Program-made: the position numbers and the translations under genes
Shown here: piece after piece, positions 9,313-16,620 of the stretch
How positions within the stretch are numbered: the first letter of the stretch is position 1
How the letters are laid out: every line of letters starts with the position of its first letter
The notes under the pieces: model-generated
What the model was told of the DNA's origin: nothing
What the model saw: the letters and a program-made list of their open reading frames with translations, nothing else
Database searches by the model: none
Assembly: GCF_000373365.1 (NCBI RefSeq)
Contig: NZ_KB891208.1
Coordinates: 248,001 to 312,000, forward strand
Direction of reading: 5' to 3'
Source of the DNA: Parafrankia discariae
Lineage (GTDB): Bacteria > Actinomycetota > Actinomycetes > Frankiales > Frankiaceae
Length of the DNA stretch: 64,000 bases

Positions 9313-10797
9313 ATGGCACAGGTGCTAAGCAAGGGCGCGAACGCCCCGCTTCCGACGACGGAGGTGCGGGTCGAGGTGTCGTCGTCCACCCCGCTCGACA
9401 TCGCCGCGCTGCTGGTCACCCCGTCCGGCAAGGTGCGGGGGGACGCCGACTTCGTCTTCTTCAACCAGCCGGCCGGTCCCGGCGTGCGCCTCGCGCCGCC
9501 CTCGGCGCTGGAGTTCACGCTCGGCGCGGTGCCGTCCGACATCGACAAGGTCGTGGTCACCGGCAGCCTGGACGGCGCCGCCGGCCCGCCGACCTTCGCC
9601 GCCGTGCGCGGCCTGGCCGTGGTCGTGCGGGACGCGCGCGGCCAGGAGGTCGTCCGGTTCGACCCGGCCGGGCTGAGCAGCGAGACGGCCCTGGTGCTGG
9701 TCGAGCTGTACCGCCGGGCCGGGGCCTGGAAGGTCCGTGCCGTCGGCCAGGGCTACGCCTCCGGCCTGGCCGGGATCGCCACCGACTTCGGGATCACCGT
9801 CGACGACCCGGGCTCCGGGAACGCCGCGGCGTCGGCACCGGCCGCGGGTCCCGGAGCCCCGCCGCCGGCACAGTACGACGCCCCGACGCAGGTCGTCTCG
9901 CCCCCGCCCGGCCAGCAGTGGGGCCCGCCGCCGCCGAACCCGCAGCAGTGGGGTCCTCCCCCCGGCCAGCAGTGGGCGCCGCCCGCCGCGCCGCCGCAGG
10001 TACCCCCGCCCGGCCAGCAGTGGGGTTCGCCCGGCGCGCCGCCGCAGGCCCCGCCGCCCGGTCAGCAGTGGGGGCCGCCGCCCGGCCAGCAGTGGGGTCC
10101 GCCCGGCGCGCCGCCGCCGCCGAACCCGCAGCAGTGGGGCCCGCCGCCCGCGCAGCAGTGGGGGCCGCCGCCCGGCGCCCCGGTCGGGGCCGGCGCGCCC
10201 GCCGGTGCGGTGCCCGGCCGGGTGAACCTGGACAAGGGCCGGGTCTCGCTGCGCAAGGGCCAGAGCGTGTCCCTGGTCAAGACCGGCGCCCCGCCGCTGG
10301 TCCGGGTCCGGATGGGCCTCGGCTGGGACCCCGCGCAGCAGGGCCGCTCCATCGACCTCGACGCGTCCTGCATCCTGTTCGACGACCGCGGGAAGGACGT
10401 CGACAAGGTCTGGTTCATGTCGAAGAAGGGGGCGCGCGGGGCCGTCCGCCACTCGGGGGACAACCTCACCGGCCAGGGCGAGGGCGACGACGAGACCATC
10501 TTCGTCGACCTCGGCGCGCTGCCGCAGAACGTCGTCAGCCTGATCTTCACGGTGAACAGCTTCCAGGGGCAGTCCTTCACCGACATCCGCAACGCCTTCT
10601 GCCGGCTCGTCGACGACCAGACCAACCAGGAGCTGGTGCGGTTCGACCTGTCGGAGTCGAAGCCGGCGACGGGGCTGGTGATGTGCCGCCTCCAGCGGGA
10701 GCCGGGGGCGCCCACCTGGGTGATGACCGCCATCGGCGAGTTCCACGACGGGCGCACCGTGCGGGCGATGGTCGGGCCGTCCCGCCAGTACCTGTGA
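9313..10797 (+). CDS. Two-domain TerD-family stress protein with Pro/Gln/Trp linker
   Basis: 494 residues. TerD proteins are calcium-binding, tellurite/stress-associated proteins that act in the cytoplasm or at the membrane; their exact biochemistry is unsettled. The first TerD-like domain covers about residues 1-165 (SGKVRGDADFVFFNQPA). The second covers about 302-494 (VNLDKGRVSLRKGQSVSL, DLDASCILFDDRGKDVD, DDETIFVDLGALPQNV) and keeps the acidic calcium-site residues. Between them is a Pro-rich linker with eight QQW units. The ATG at 9313 has GGGAGG 7 nt upstream. It is divergent from the SUFU gene. Confidence 0.9.
   Translation: MAQVLSKGANAPLPTTEVRVEVSSSTPLDIAALLVTPSGKVRGDADFVFFNQPAGPGVRLAPPSALEFTLGAVPSDIDKVVVTGSLDGAAGPPTFAAVRGLAVVVRDARGQEVVRFDPAGLSSETALVLVELYRRAGAWKVRAVGQGYASGLAGIATDFGITVDDPGSGNAAASAPAAGPGAPPPAQYDAPTQVVSPPPGQQWGPPPPNPQQWGPPPGQQWAPPAAPPQVPPPGQQWGSPGAPPQAPPPGQQWGPPPGQQWGPPGAPPPPNPQQWGPPPAQQWGPPPGAPVGAGAPAGAVPGRVNLDKGRVSLRKGQSVSLVKTGAPPLVRVRMGLGWDPAQQGRSIDLDASCILFDDRGKDVDKVWFMSKKGARGAVRHSGDNLTGQGEGDDETIFVDLGALPQNVVSLIFTVNSFQGQSFTDIRNAFCRLVDDQTNQELVRFDLSESKPATGLVMCRLQREPGAPTWVMTAIGEFHDGRTVRAMVGPSRQYL
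9904..10175 (+). repeat. Imperfect repeat coding for the PGQQWG linker
   Basis: In-frame degenerate repeats of ccgcccggccagcagtgggg and variants give eight QQW(G/A) motifs spaced by 5-14 Pro/Ala/Gly residues, joining the two TerD domains. It is protein-coding, not a CRISPR array: spacing is irregular and the frame is kept throughout. Confidence 0.8.
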
Positions 10798-10831
10798 GCA
10801 CCGGTGTGGCGCCGCTGACCGTCCGCGCTGG

Positions 10832-10859
10832 TTGCGGCCGGCCGGCACGCGGGTAGCCT
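10832..10859 (+). promoter_or_regulatory. Candidate promoter for the MgtE_N/CBS operon
   Basis: TTGCGG (10832-10837), a 16-bp spacer, and TAGCCT (10854-10859). The -10 box lies 6 nt before a GTG at 10866, the layout of a leaderless actinobacterial transcript. Confidence 0.45.
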
Positions 10860-10865
10860 CCGGCC

Positions 10866-10988
10866 GTGACCCCTGCGGCCCCTTCTGCTCCGCCGACACC
10901 CCACGCGGCCCCCGTCCCGGTTCCGCCCGCCACCAGCCGGGCCGTTCCGCCCGCCACTCACCGGTCCGTCCCGGCCGGGGCCAGGTGA
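10866..10988 (+). CDS. Possible 40-residue leaderless Pro/Ala-rich ORF
   Basis: GTG at 10866 sits 6 nt after a good -10 box. The frame encodes 40 residues rich in Pro and Ala (VTPAAPSAPPTPHAAPVPV and so on). Its TGA overlaps the GTG of the next gene (GTGA, 10985-10988). I recognise no family and the bias may be compositional. It could serve only as a coupling leader that delivers ribosomes to the next start, which lacks its own Shine-Dalgarno. Confidence 0.3.
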   Translation: MTPAAPSAPPTPHAAPVPVPPATSRAVPPATHRSVPAGAR

Positions 10989-12400
10989 CCGCCCGGCCGG
11001 GACCCGCCCGGGTGTACTGCCGTCGCCTGGCGGGGCTGCTGGTGCTCGACCCGAACGGCGACCAGGTCGGCCGGGTCCACGATGTGATCGTCACGCTGCG
11101 GCTGGGGCATGAGCCGCCACGGGTGCTCGGGCTGGCCGTCGAGGTGCAGCGCCGGCCGATCTTCGTGCCGATCTCCCGGGTGACGGGCGTCGAGTCCGGG
11201 GCGGTGGTGCTGTCGTCCGCCCGGCTGAGCTGGCGCCGCTTCGCGCAGCGGCCGAACGAGACGCGCGTGCTGGCCGAGCTGCTCGACCGCCGGGTCACGC
11301 TCCTGCAGCCCAGCGCCGACTCGACCGGCCGGGGCGGCGGGGGAGCCGGAACCGGGGCCGGTTCCGGCGCCGCGAGCCCGGCCGGCCGCGAGGTGACCGT
11401 CGTCGACGCGGCGATCGAGCCCACCCGCACCGGCGACTGGGTCCTCGACCAGGTGGCGGTGCGGGTCGGCCGGGGCCGGCGCGGCGAGGTCCGCACCGTC
11501 GGCTGGGACGAGGTGACCGGCTTCTCGCTGCCGGAGGAGGGCCAGGGCGCGGCGAACCTGCTCGCCGCGTTCGAGAAGCTGCGGCCCGCCGACCTCGCGT
11601 CGCTGCTGCACGACCTGTCCCGCAAGCGCCGCGCCGAGGTCGCCGCCGCGCTCGACGACGAGCGGCTCGCGGACGTCCTCGAGGAGCTCCCCGAGGACGA
11701 GCAGGTCGAGCTGCTCGGCGGTCTCGCCGCCGAGCGCGCCGCGGACGTGCTCGAGGCGATGGGCCCCGACGACGCCGCCGACCTGCTGGGGGAGCTGCCC
11801 GCCGAGGAGGCCGAACGGCTGCTGCGCCTGATGGAGCCCGAGGAGGCGGCACCCGTGCGCCGCCTGCTCGTCTACGCCGACGACACCGCCGGCGGCATGA
11901 TGACCAGCGAACCGGTGGTGCTCGCCCCGAACGCGACCGTGGCCGAGGCGCTGGCCCGGGTCCGCGAGCCCGAGCTCTCGCCGGCGCTGGCCGCCCAGGT
12001 GTACGTCGTGCGTCCCCCCTACGAGACGCCGACGGGGCGGTACCTGGGCCTCGCGCACTTCCAGCGGCTGCTGCGCGAGCCGCCGAGCACCCTGGTCGGC
12101 GGGGTGATCGACGTCGACATCACCCCGCTGCGGCCGGACACCCCGCTGCCCGAGGTGACGCGGCATCTGGCCTCGTACAACCTGGTGGCCGCCCCCGTCC
12201 TCGACGACGCGGGACGGCTGGTGGGGGTGGTGACCGTGGACGACGTGCTGGACCACCTGCTGCCGTCCGACTGGCGGGAGAGCCAGCCCACCCCGGACGG
12301 CGAGGAGGAGATGCCGCCGGGGGCGATGAGCGCCCCGCCGGCCGGCGACCCGGATCCGGGCGGGCGCGGTGAGGTGGGTACCGCTCCCGCGGCCACATGA
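10985..12400 (+). CDS. Soluble PRC-barrel / MgtE_N / CBS-pair protein
   Basis: 471 residues. An N-terminal PRC-barrel-like part (LLVLDPNGDQVGRVHDVIVT) is followed by a second such segment near residues 140-180. Next come an MgtE N-terminal superhelix (about 190-300, LRPADLASLLHDLSRKRRAEV) and a CBS pair (about 305-430, DDTAGGMMTSEPVVL and APVLDDAGRLVGVVTVDDVLDHL). No membrane helices follow, so this is not a complete MgtE Mg2+ channel; it looks like the cytosolic sensor part alone. It overlaps the next gene by ATGA (12397-12400), so the two are translationally coupled and probably act together. The start GTG at 10985 is chosen because the PRC domain begins soon after it. Confidence 0.85.
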   Translation: MTARPGPARVYCRRLAGLLVLDPNGDQVGRVHDVIVTLRLGHEPPRVLGLAVEVQRRPIFVPISRVTGVESGAVVLSSARLSWRRFAQRPNETRVLAELLDRRVTLLQPSADSTGRGGGGAGTGAGSGAASPAGREVTVVDAAIEPTRTGDWVLDQVAVRVGRGRRGEVRTVGWDEVTGFSLPEEGQGAANLLAAFEKLRPADLASLLHDLSRKRRAEVAAALDDERLADVLEELPEDEQVELLGGLAAERAADVLEAMGPDDAADLLGELPAEEAERLLRLMEPEEAAPVRRLLVYADDTAGGMMTSEPVVLAPNATVAEALARVREPELSPALAAQVYVVRPPYETPTGRYLGLAHFQRLLREPPSTLVGGVIDVDITPLRPDTPLPEVTRHLASYNLVAAPVLDDAGRLVGVVTVDDVLDHLLPSDWRESQPTPDGEEEMPPGAMSAPPAGDPDPGGRGEVGTAPAAT

Positions 12401-13071
12401 GCGGGCTGCTGCGTCGCCGGGGGGAGCGGCTCGACCAGCCGCGGGCGTCGCGCCGGGCGCACATCCGGCCGAGCTACGAGCCGGACGCGTTCGGCCGCGT
12501 CGCCGAGCGGATCGCGCGGTTCCTGGGCACCGCGCGGTTCATCGCCGTGCAGACCGTGGTGGTCGTGGTGTGGCTGGTCTACAACTTCGCGGCGCCGCCG
12601 TCGCTGCGGTTCGACAACTACCCGTTCATCTTCCTGACGCTGGCGCTGTCGTTGCAGGCCGCCTACGCCGCGCCGCTGATCCTGCTGGCGCAGAACCGGC
12701 AGGACGACCGGGACCGCGCGAACCTCGCGCAGGACCGCGAGGCCTCGGTACGCATCCGGGACGACACGGAGTACCTGGCCCGCGAGCTGGCCGCGATGCG
12801 GGTCTCCATCGGCGAGCTGGCCACCCGGGACTTCCTCCGGGCCGAGCTGAAGATCCTGCTCGCGGACCTCGACGGCACCCGCGCCGACGGCGGCCGGCGG
12901 GACAGACGGGACCGCCGGCGCCGCCGCGAGGATCTGGGCGCCGTGCCGAACGGAGCGGTCGGGCCCGCCGGCAACAGCCGTTCGGGCCAGCCGGTCCGAC
13001 CGCCCGGCGGCGACCCGCCGCCCGGCGACCCGGGGAGCCGGCGACCGGGGACCGGGAGAGCCGGCGGCTAG
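12397..13071 (+). CDS. DUF1003 membrane protein
   Basis: 224 residues. Two adjacent membrane helices (about 50-66, IAVQTVVVVVWLVYNF; about 75-98, IFLTLALSLQAAYAAPLILL) and the NRQDDRDR segment after them are typical of DUF1003. A charged coiled region with TRDFLRAELKILLADLD and a low-complexity Pro/Gly tail follow. Translationally coupled to the MgtE_N/CBS protein by an ATGA overlap, it may be the membrane partner of that sensor. No function has been demonstrated that I know of. Its stop codon shares CTAG with the convergent chorismate mutase gene. Confidence 0.88.
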   Translation: MSGLLRRRGERLDQPRASRRAHIRPSYEPDAFGRVAERIARFLGTARFIAVQTVVVVVWLVYNFAAPPSLRFDNYPFIFLTLALSLQAAYAAPLILLAQNRQDDRDRANLAQDREASVRIRDDTEYLARELAAMRVSIGELATRDFLRAELKILLADLDGTRADGGRRDRRDRRRRREDLGAVPNGAVGPAGNSRSGQPVRPPGGDPPPGDPGSRRPGTGRAGG

Positions 13072-13427
13072 GGGAGGTTGCCGCGGCAGAGGGTCAGCAC
13101 GGCGACGGCGATCTCGACGCCGCGGGGGCCGAGGTCGTCCGCCCAGCTGGCGATGATCTCGTTCTCCCGCCCGTGCTGGATGCGTGGCCCGCCCTCCTCG
13201 GCGCGCAGCGCCTGGACCTGGCGGGACAGCTCCTTGCGGGCCGTGACGAGTTCCCGCAGCCTGGCGTCGATGTCGTCGATCAGCTGGCGTCCCTCGTCGA
13301 TGGAGGCGATCGTCCGCGGCGCGGACGGGTCGGTACCGGGCTGGGGGATGGCGGGCTGAGCGTCGGCGGGTACGGCGGCGGAGCTGGCGGCGGCGGAGCC
13401 GGAAGCGGCGTCGACGGCGTTCGTCAC
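13068..13427 (-). CDS. Chorismate mutase (AroQ-type)
   Basis: 119 residues. It should isomerise chorismate to prephenate, the first step toward Phe and Tyr. After a 35-residue Ala/Pro-rich lead, the AroQ helix pattern is visible: IDEGRQLIDDIDARLRELV, ARKELSRQVQALR with the active-site K/R positions, then GRENEIIASW. The protein is short and single-domain with no regulatory part. The stop TAG (13068-13070) overlaps the TAG of the convergent DUF1003 gene in the palindrome CTAG, so both transcripts end in each other. Confidence 0.85.
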   Translation of the reverse strand: MTNAVDAASGSAAASSAAVPADAQPAIPQPGTDPSAPRTIASIDEGRQLIDDIDARLRELVTARKELSRQVQALRAEEGGPRIQHGRENEIIASWADDLGPRGVEIAVAVLTLCRGNLP

Positions 13428-13772
13428 GGGTGGGCCCTTCGGTCGGGCCCGGCAGCCCGCGCCACAAGGGGCCCGGGTGTCGCCGGGCTGTGGTCTGGCG
13501 CGGAGCCGCGTGAGATCAGCGGCCGAGCGGGGACCGAACCCGGCCCCCGTAAAAGGGTCGCGGTGGAAGAAGGCCGACCAGGCCGAGACACGGCCGCGTG
13601 ACCTCGGCCAACCGCGCTACCTCGCCCAGCTGTGCGACGCTCGCCAGCTGGGCCGTGCGCATGTGTGGCCCACCGCACTCCATGGGTCGAGCATGCCACC
13701 GCGGGGGCCGCGGAGTCCAGAACGGGCGGATGTGAGGCCGTGCGCGAGCCGGCGCGGTGAGATGATCGTCGA
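13428..13772. other. Intergenic stretch between chorismate mutase and RecB-like nuclease
   Basis: 345 bp holding the divergent promoters of the two flanking genes. A GATGAT box 6 nt before the ATG at 13773 could be the -10 of the nuclease gene. I see no RNA gene or conserved ORF in it. Confidence 0.4.
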
Positions 13773-14603
13773 ATGGACCAGATGGAGCTGGCCGAGATGC
13801 CCCGCCGGTTGTTCTCCTGCACCCCCTCTCGCCTGGCGAGCTTCGAGGACTGCCCGCGCCGGTACCGGATGACCTACCTGGACCGGCCGGCGCCGCCGAA
13901 GGGCCCGCCGTGGGCGCACACCTCGGTCGGCGTCAGCGTGCACAACGCGCTGCACCGCTGGTGGGACGTCCCCCTGCCGGCCCGCACCCCCGAGCGGGCC
14001 GGGGCGCTGCTGCGGGCCAGATGGGTCGAGGACGGCTTCCGGGACGGCGCGCAGTCCGCGGCGTGGCGCGAGCGGGCCGCGGGGATGGTCGAGGCCTACA
14101 CCGCCGGCCTCGACCCGGCCGCGGAGCCGCGGGCGGTGGAGCGCCAGGTGGCCACCCGGACGGACACGCTGGCCTTCCACGGTCGGGTCGACCGGCTGGA
14201 CGAGCGTGGCGGTGAGCTCGTCGTGGTCGACTACAAGACCGGCCGGCGGGCGCCGACGGACGACGACGCGCGTGGGTCCTCGGCCCTGGCCCTCTACGCC
14301 CTGGCCGCGGGGCGGATGCTGCGCCGGCCGTGCCGGCGGGTCGAGCTGCACCATCTCCCGAGCGGAACCGTCGCCGTCGCCGAGCACACCGAGGAGTCGA
14401 CGGCCCGGCACGTGCGGCGCGCCGAGTCCGTCGCGCGGGACGCGGCCGAGGCGACCGAACGGCTGCGGGCCGGCGCTGACGTCGACGCCGCCTTCCCGCC
14501 CACCCCCGGCCCGCTGTGCTCCTGGTGTGACTTCCGGCGGCACTGCCCGCAGGGGCGGGCGGTCTCGCCCGACCGGGAGCCCTGGGCGGCGCTGGCCGAG
14601 TAG
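13773..14603 (+). CDS. RecB-like PD-(D/E)XK nuclease with four-cysteine cluster
   Basis: 276 residues. A stand-alone PD-(D/E)XK exonuclease of the RecB C-terminal type. SPSxLxxFExCPRRY-like text is seen near residues 15-31 with C27, HNALHRWWD follows, and the catalytic ELVVVDYKTGRR segment (D and K) is near 152. C27 together with C249, C252 and C258 (CSWCDFRRHC) matches the Fe-S-binding pattern of AddB/Cas4-type nucleases. No helicase is adjacent, although the AdnAB helicase-nuclease pair lies 19 kb away. The start ATG has only a weak ribosome site. Role in DNA repair is inferred from the family. Confidence 0.88.
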   Translation: MDQMELAEMPRRLFSCTPSRLASFEDCPRRYRMTYLDRPAPPKGPPWAHTSVGVSVHNALHRWWDVPLPARTPERAGALLRARWVEDGFRDGAQSAAWRERAAGMVEAYTAGLDPAAEPRAVERQVATRTDTLAFHGRVDRLDERGGELVVVDYKTGRRAPTDDDARGSSALALYALAAGRMLRRPCRRVELHHLPSGTVAVAEHTEESTARHVRRAESVARDAAEATERLRAGADVDAAFPPTPGPLCSWCDFRRHCPQGRAVSPDREPWAALAE

Positions 14604-14782
14604 GACGAGCCGGGCGGCTGGCAGTTTGCTGCCATCCTGGTGACTCGCAGTAGTCTTCGTGTGCTCGTCCGGGCTGTGGCTTCTAAGCTCCGGGACGGGG
14701 GGTGGCACGGCCGGGGCGCGGGTGTGACGTGCGCTGACGGCTGTGCGTCCCATCCGCTCTGACCAGTTCGGGAGCTGTACCG

Positions 14783-15010
14783 GTGCCGCGCAAACTCGCC
14801 CTCTCCGAGCACGATCTCGCCAGCGCCTCGTGGCGTTCCGCCCGAGCCGACGGCGGCACGGCCAACCGGGTGGAGGTGGCGCGGATCCCCGGCGGTATGG
14901 CCATGCGCGACTCCGACCGGCCCGTCGGACCGGTCCTGCTGTTCACCGACGACGAGTGGGACGCCTTCACCGCGGGACTCGGCGACGGCGAGTTCGATCT
15001 GACGTCCTGA
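14783..15010 (+). CDS. DUF397 domain protein
   Basis: 75 residues. It has the DUF397 pattern: LASASWRSARADGGTANRVEVARIPGG followed by MAMRDSDRPVGPVLLFTDDEWDAFTAGL. These small proteins usually accompany XRE regulators in actinobacteria and appear to modulate them (the WhiJ- and Scr1-type systems). The GTG at 14783 has GGGAG 8-9 nt upstream. It has no regulator of its own next to it but is convergent with a second DUF397 gene that is coupled to one. The 179 bp before it hold a small 6-bp hairpin (tggcag/ctgcca, near 14620) after the nuclease gene. Confidence 0.85.
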   Translation: MPRKLALSEHDLASASWRSARADGGTANRVEVARIPGGMAMRDSDRPVGPVLLFTDDEWDAFTAGLGDGEFDLTS

Positions 15011-15034
15011 CCCGGGCACTGCCTTTCGGCCAGC

Positions 15035-15079
15035 CGCGGTGGCCGGCGCCAGTCGGACGGACTGGTACCGGCCACCGCG
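15035..15079. terminator. Bidirectional hairpin terminator between the two DUF397 genes
   Basis: An outer perfect 12-bp stem (cgcggtggccgg, 15035-15046, with ccggccaccgcg, 15068-15079) continues after a 2x2 internal loop into an inner 6-bp stem (ccagtc/gactgg). It lies between two convergent genes, so it can stop transcription from both sides. Confidence 0.75.
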
Positions 15080-15126
15080 ACCGAATCCGGGATCACCCCG
15101 CGGCGGTCCCGGGGATGTGGGTGCGG

Positions 15127-15348
15127 TCAGTTCAGCGTGCCGGTGCGGACGGCGCTGACGAACGACGACCACGACCGCTCGGAGAACTCCAGTGTTCCAC
15201 CGGCGCGGTCCTTGGAGTCCCGTACGTATGCCGAGCTGGTTCCGGGTGCCCATTCGACACAGTTGCCACGCGGCTGGCTGTGGCTGCTGGTCCGCCAATG
15301 GAGGGTCTCGACATCGCCCGTAGCGATGCCGCCCGTGTAAGCCTTCAC
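15127..15348 (-). CDS. DUF397 domain protein coupled to an XRE regulator
   Basis: 73 residues. The classic DUF397 core is clear: WRTSSHSQPRGNCVEWAPG, VRDSKDRAGGTLEFSERSW and FVSAVRTG. Its GTG start overlaps the TGA of the upstream XRE gene (GTGA, 15345-15348), so the two are translationally coupled. By family knowledge it should bind or modulate that regulator. Confidence 0.9.
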   Translation of the reverse strand: MKAYTGGIATGDVETLHWRTSSHSQPRGNCVEWAPGTSSAYVRDSKDRAGGTLEFSERSWSSFVSAVRTGTLN

Positions 15349-16220
15349 TCCTGTTTCACCTTCTCGACTATGCGCGTGATCATGGCGCCTGCCTCGTCAG
15401 GACCGAGAGCGCAGGCCCGCAGTTTCTCGAAGGCGACCTTATAGCGCTGAACCTCGTGAGCCTTTTCCAGGTACATCGCGCCGGCAAGTTCTTCGAGATA
15501 GACCACGGGTTGGTCTCGGGCGTCCGGGAACTCGAACAGGGTGAACGGAAAGCCCTGGGCCTGGTAGCCGCCGGCCTCGAAAGGGATCACCTGGATGGTG
15601 ACCCGGCCGCGGGCCGCCTCGGCCAGCAGATGCTCCAACTGGCCGCGCAGGACGCCGGGCCCGCCGACCGGCCGGCGCAGCACCGCCTCGTCGAGGATCA
15701 CCCGGACCTGAGGCCAGCCGCTCTGACTCAGCCGCTTCTGGCGCTCCCGCTTGAACGCGACCGTCCGCTCGGCCTCGGACGGCGAGCCGTCCCGGTCGAA
15801 GTCCAGGGCCAGCGCCCGCGTGTACTCCTCGGTCTGCAGCAGGCCGGGGACGAGCGCCGACTCGTAGGTGAGGATGGCCTGTGCGTCGCCCTCAAGGCCG
15901 ATCAGAGTCTCCAGCCACTCCGGCACCGCGTCGCCGAAGGACTGCCACCACCCCTGCTCCTTGGCCTGGCGCACCAGGTCGAGCAGCGCCTGCCGCCGGG
16001 ACGTGTCCTGCAGCTTGTACAGATCGAGCAGGTCGCGCACATCGCGAAGGCGCGCGGGCGTCCGCCCGGTCTCGACCCGGCTGATCTTCGAGGGTGAGCA
16101 TTCGAGATGACGCGCGGCGTCGTCCGCCGACAGGCCGGCCTGCTCCCGAAGTCGGCGGAGCTCGGCGCCGAGCCGCCGACGGCGCACTGTGGGGCTTCCC
16201 CCGCTGGTGTGCTCGGACAT
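15345..16220 (-). CDS. XRE-family regulator with DUF5753 domain (Scr1/WhiJ type)
   Basis: 291 residues. An N-terminal helix-turn-helix (about 16-70, LRRLREQAGLSADDAARHL then CSPSKISRVETGRTP) is followed by a large DUF5753 sensor domain (about 95-285, LEGDAQAILTYESALVPGLLQTEEYTRA and PFEAGGYQAQGFPFTLFEF). ATG at 16220 has GAGAGG upstream. Proteins of this architecture pair with DUF397 partners in Streptomyces and relatives and control development or antibiotic genes. Here the DUF397 partner overlaps its stop codon. Confidence 0.92.
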   Translation of the reverse strand: MSEHTSGGSPTVRRRRLGAELRRLREQAGLSADDAARHLECSPSKISRVETGRTPARLRDVRDLLDLYKLQDTSRRQALLDLVRQAKEQGWWQSFGDAVPEWLETLIGLEGDAQAILTYESALVPGLLQTEEYTRALALDFDRDGSPSEAERTVAFKRERQKRLSQSGWPQVRVILDEAVLRRPVGGPGVLRGQLEHLLAEAARGRVTIQVIPFEAGGYQAQGFPFTLFEFPDARDQPVVYLEELAGAMYLEKAHEVQRYKVAFEKLRACALGPDEAGAMITRIVEKVKQE

Positions 16221-16620
16221 GGTGCCTCTCTGTCACTGGTTTGCCTGGGTGCGGTGCGCGTCGTTCCGCGCGCGGTTACCGTTCGCGGTCACTGGTCACG
16301 CCGTGACCGCCTGTGCGCCGGACCGTTCGGCCGGCGAAGCGCGCCCGGGTGGGTGCCGGTTTTCGCCGCCGCCGCACTACATGGCGTTTGTATTCGCTGA
16401 AGTAGTTCGCTAAATATAACCGTTAGCATGGCAATGTAGCCTGAGCGTCATGATCTCAGCATAAGTGGGCGGGGGCTGGGAACAATGGATGCACAATCAT
16501 CGTGAATGCATGTGCGACGATCCCGCCCCTGTCTGACACTAAGTGTCCGGTATCTTGCTTTGGGTGTCGGGTCCGCCGATGATCGTGGTGGGCGGTGAAT
16601 CATCGGACGGGGTGATCGTG
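16221..16620. promoter_or_regulatory. AT-richer divergent regulatory region
   Basis: 400 bp upstream of the XRE gene and the divergent repeat protein. The part at about 16370-16500 is clearly less GC-rich than its surroundings (for example ctaaatataaccgttagca near 16411). A perfect palindrome gacac-taa-gtgtc lies at 16536-16548, over an alternative GTG start of the rightward gene at 16543. It is a candidate operator, perhaps for the XRE protein. I could not assign -35/-10 boxes with confidence. Confidence 0.45.

Noticed and set aside
9904-10175. CRISPR-like repeat
   Set aside because: Units are irregular, in frame, and encode a Pro/Gln/Trp protein linker. There are no spacers of constant size and no cas genes.
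13428-13772. Possible tRNA or small RNA
   Set aside because: I looked for a cloverleaf and a terminal CCA-type arrangement and found none. Only GC-rich promoter sequence is visible.
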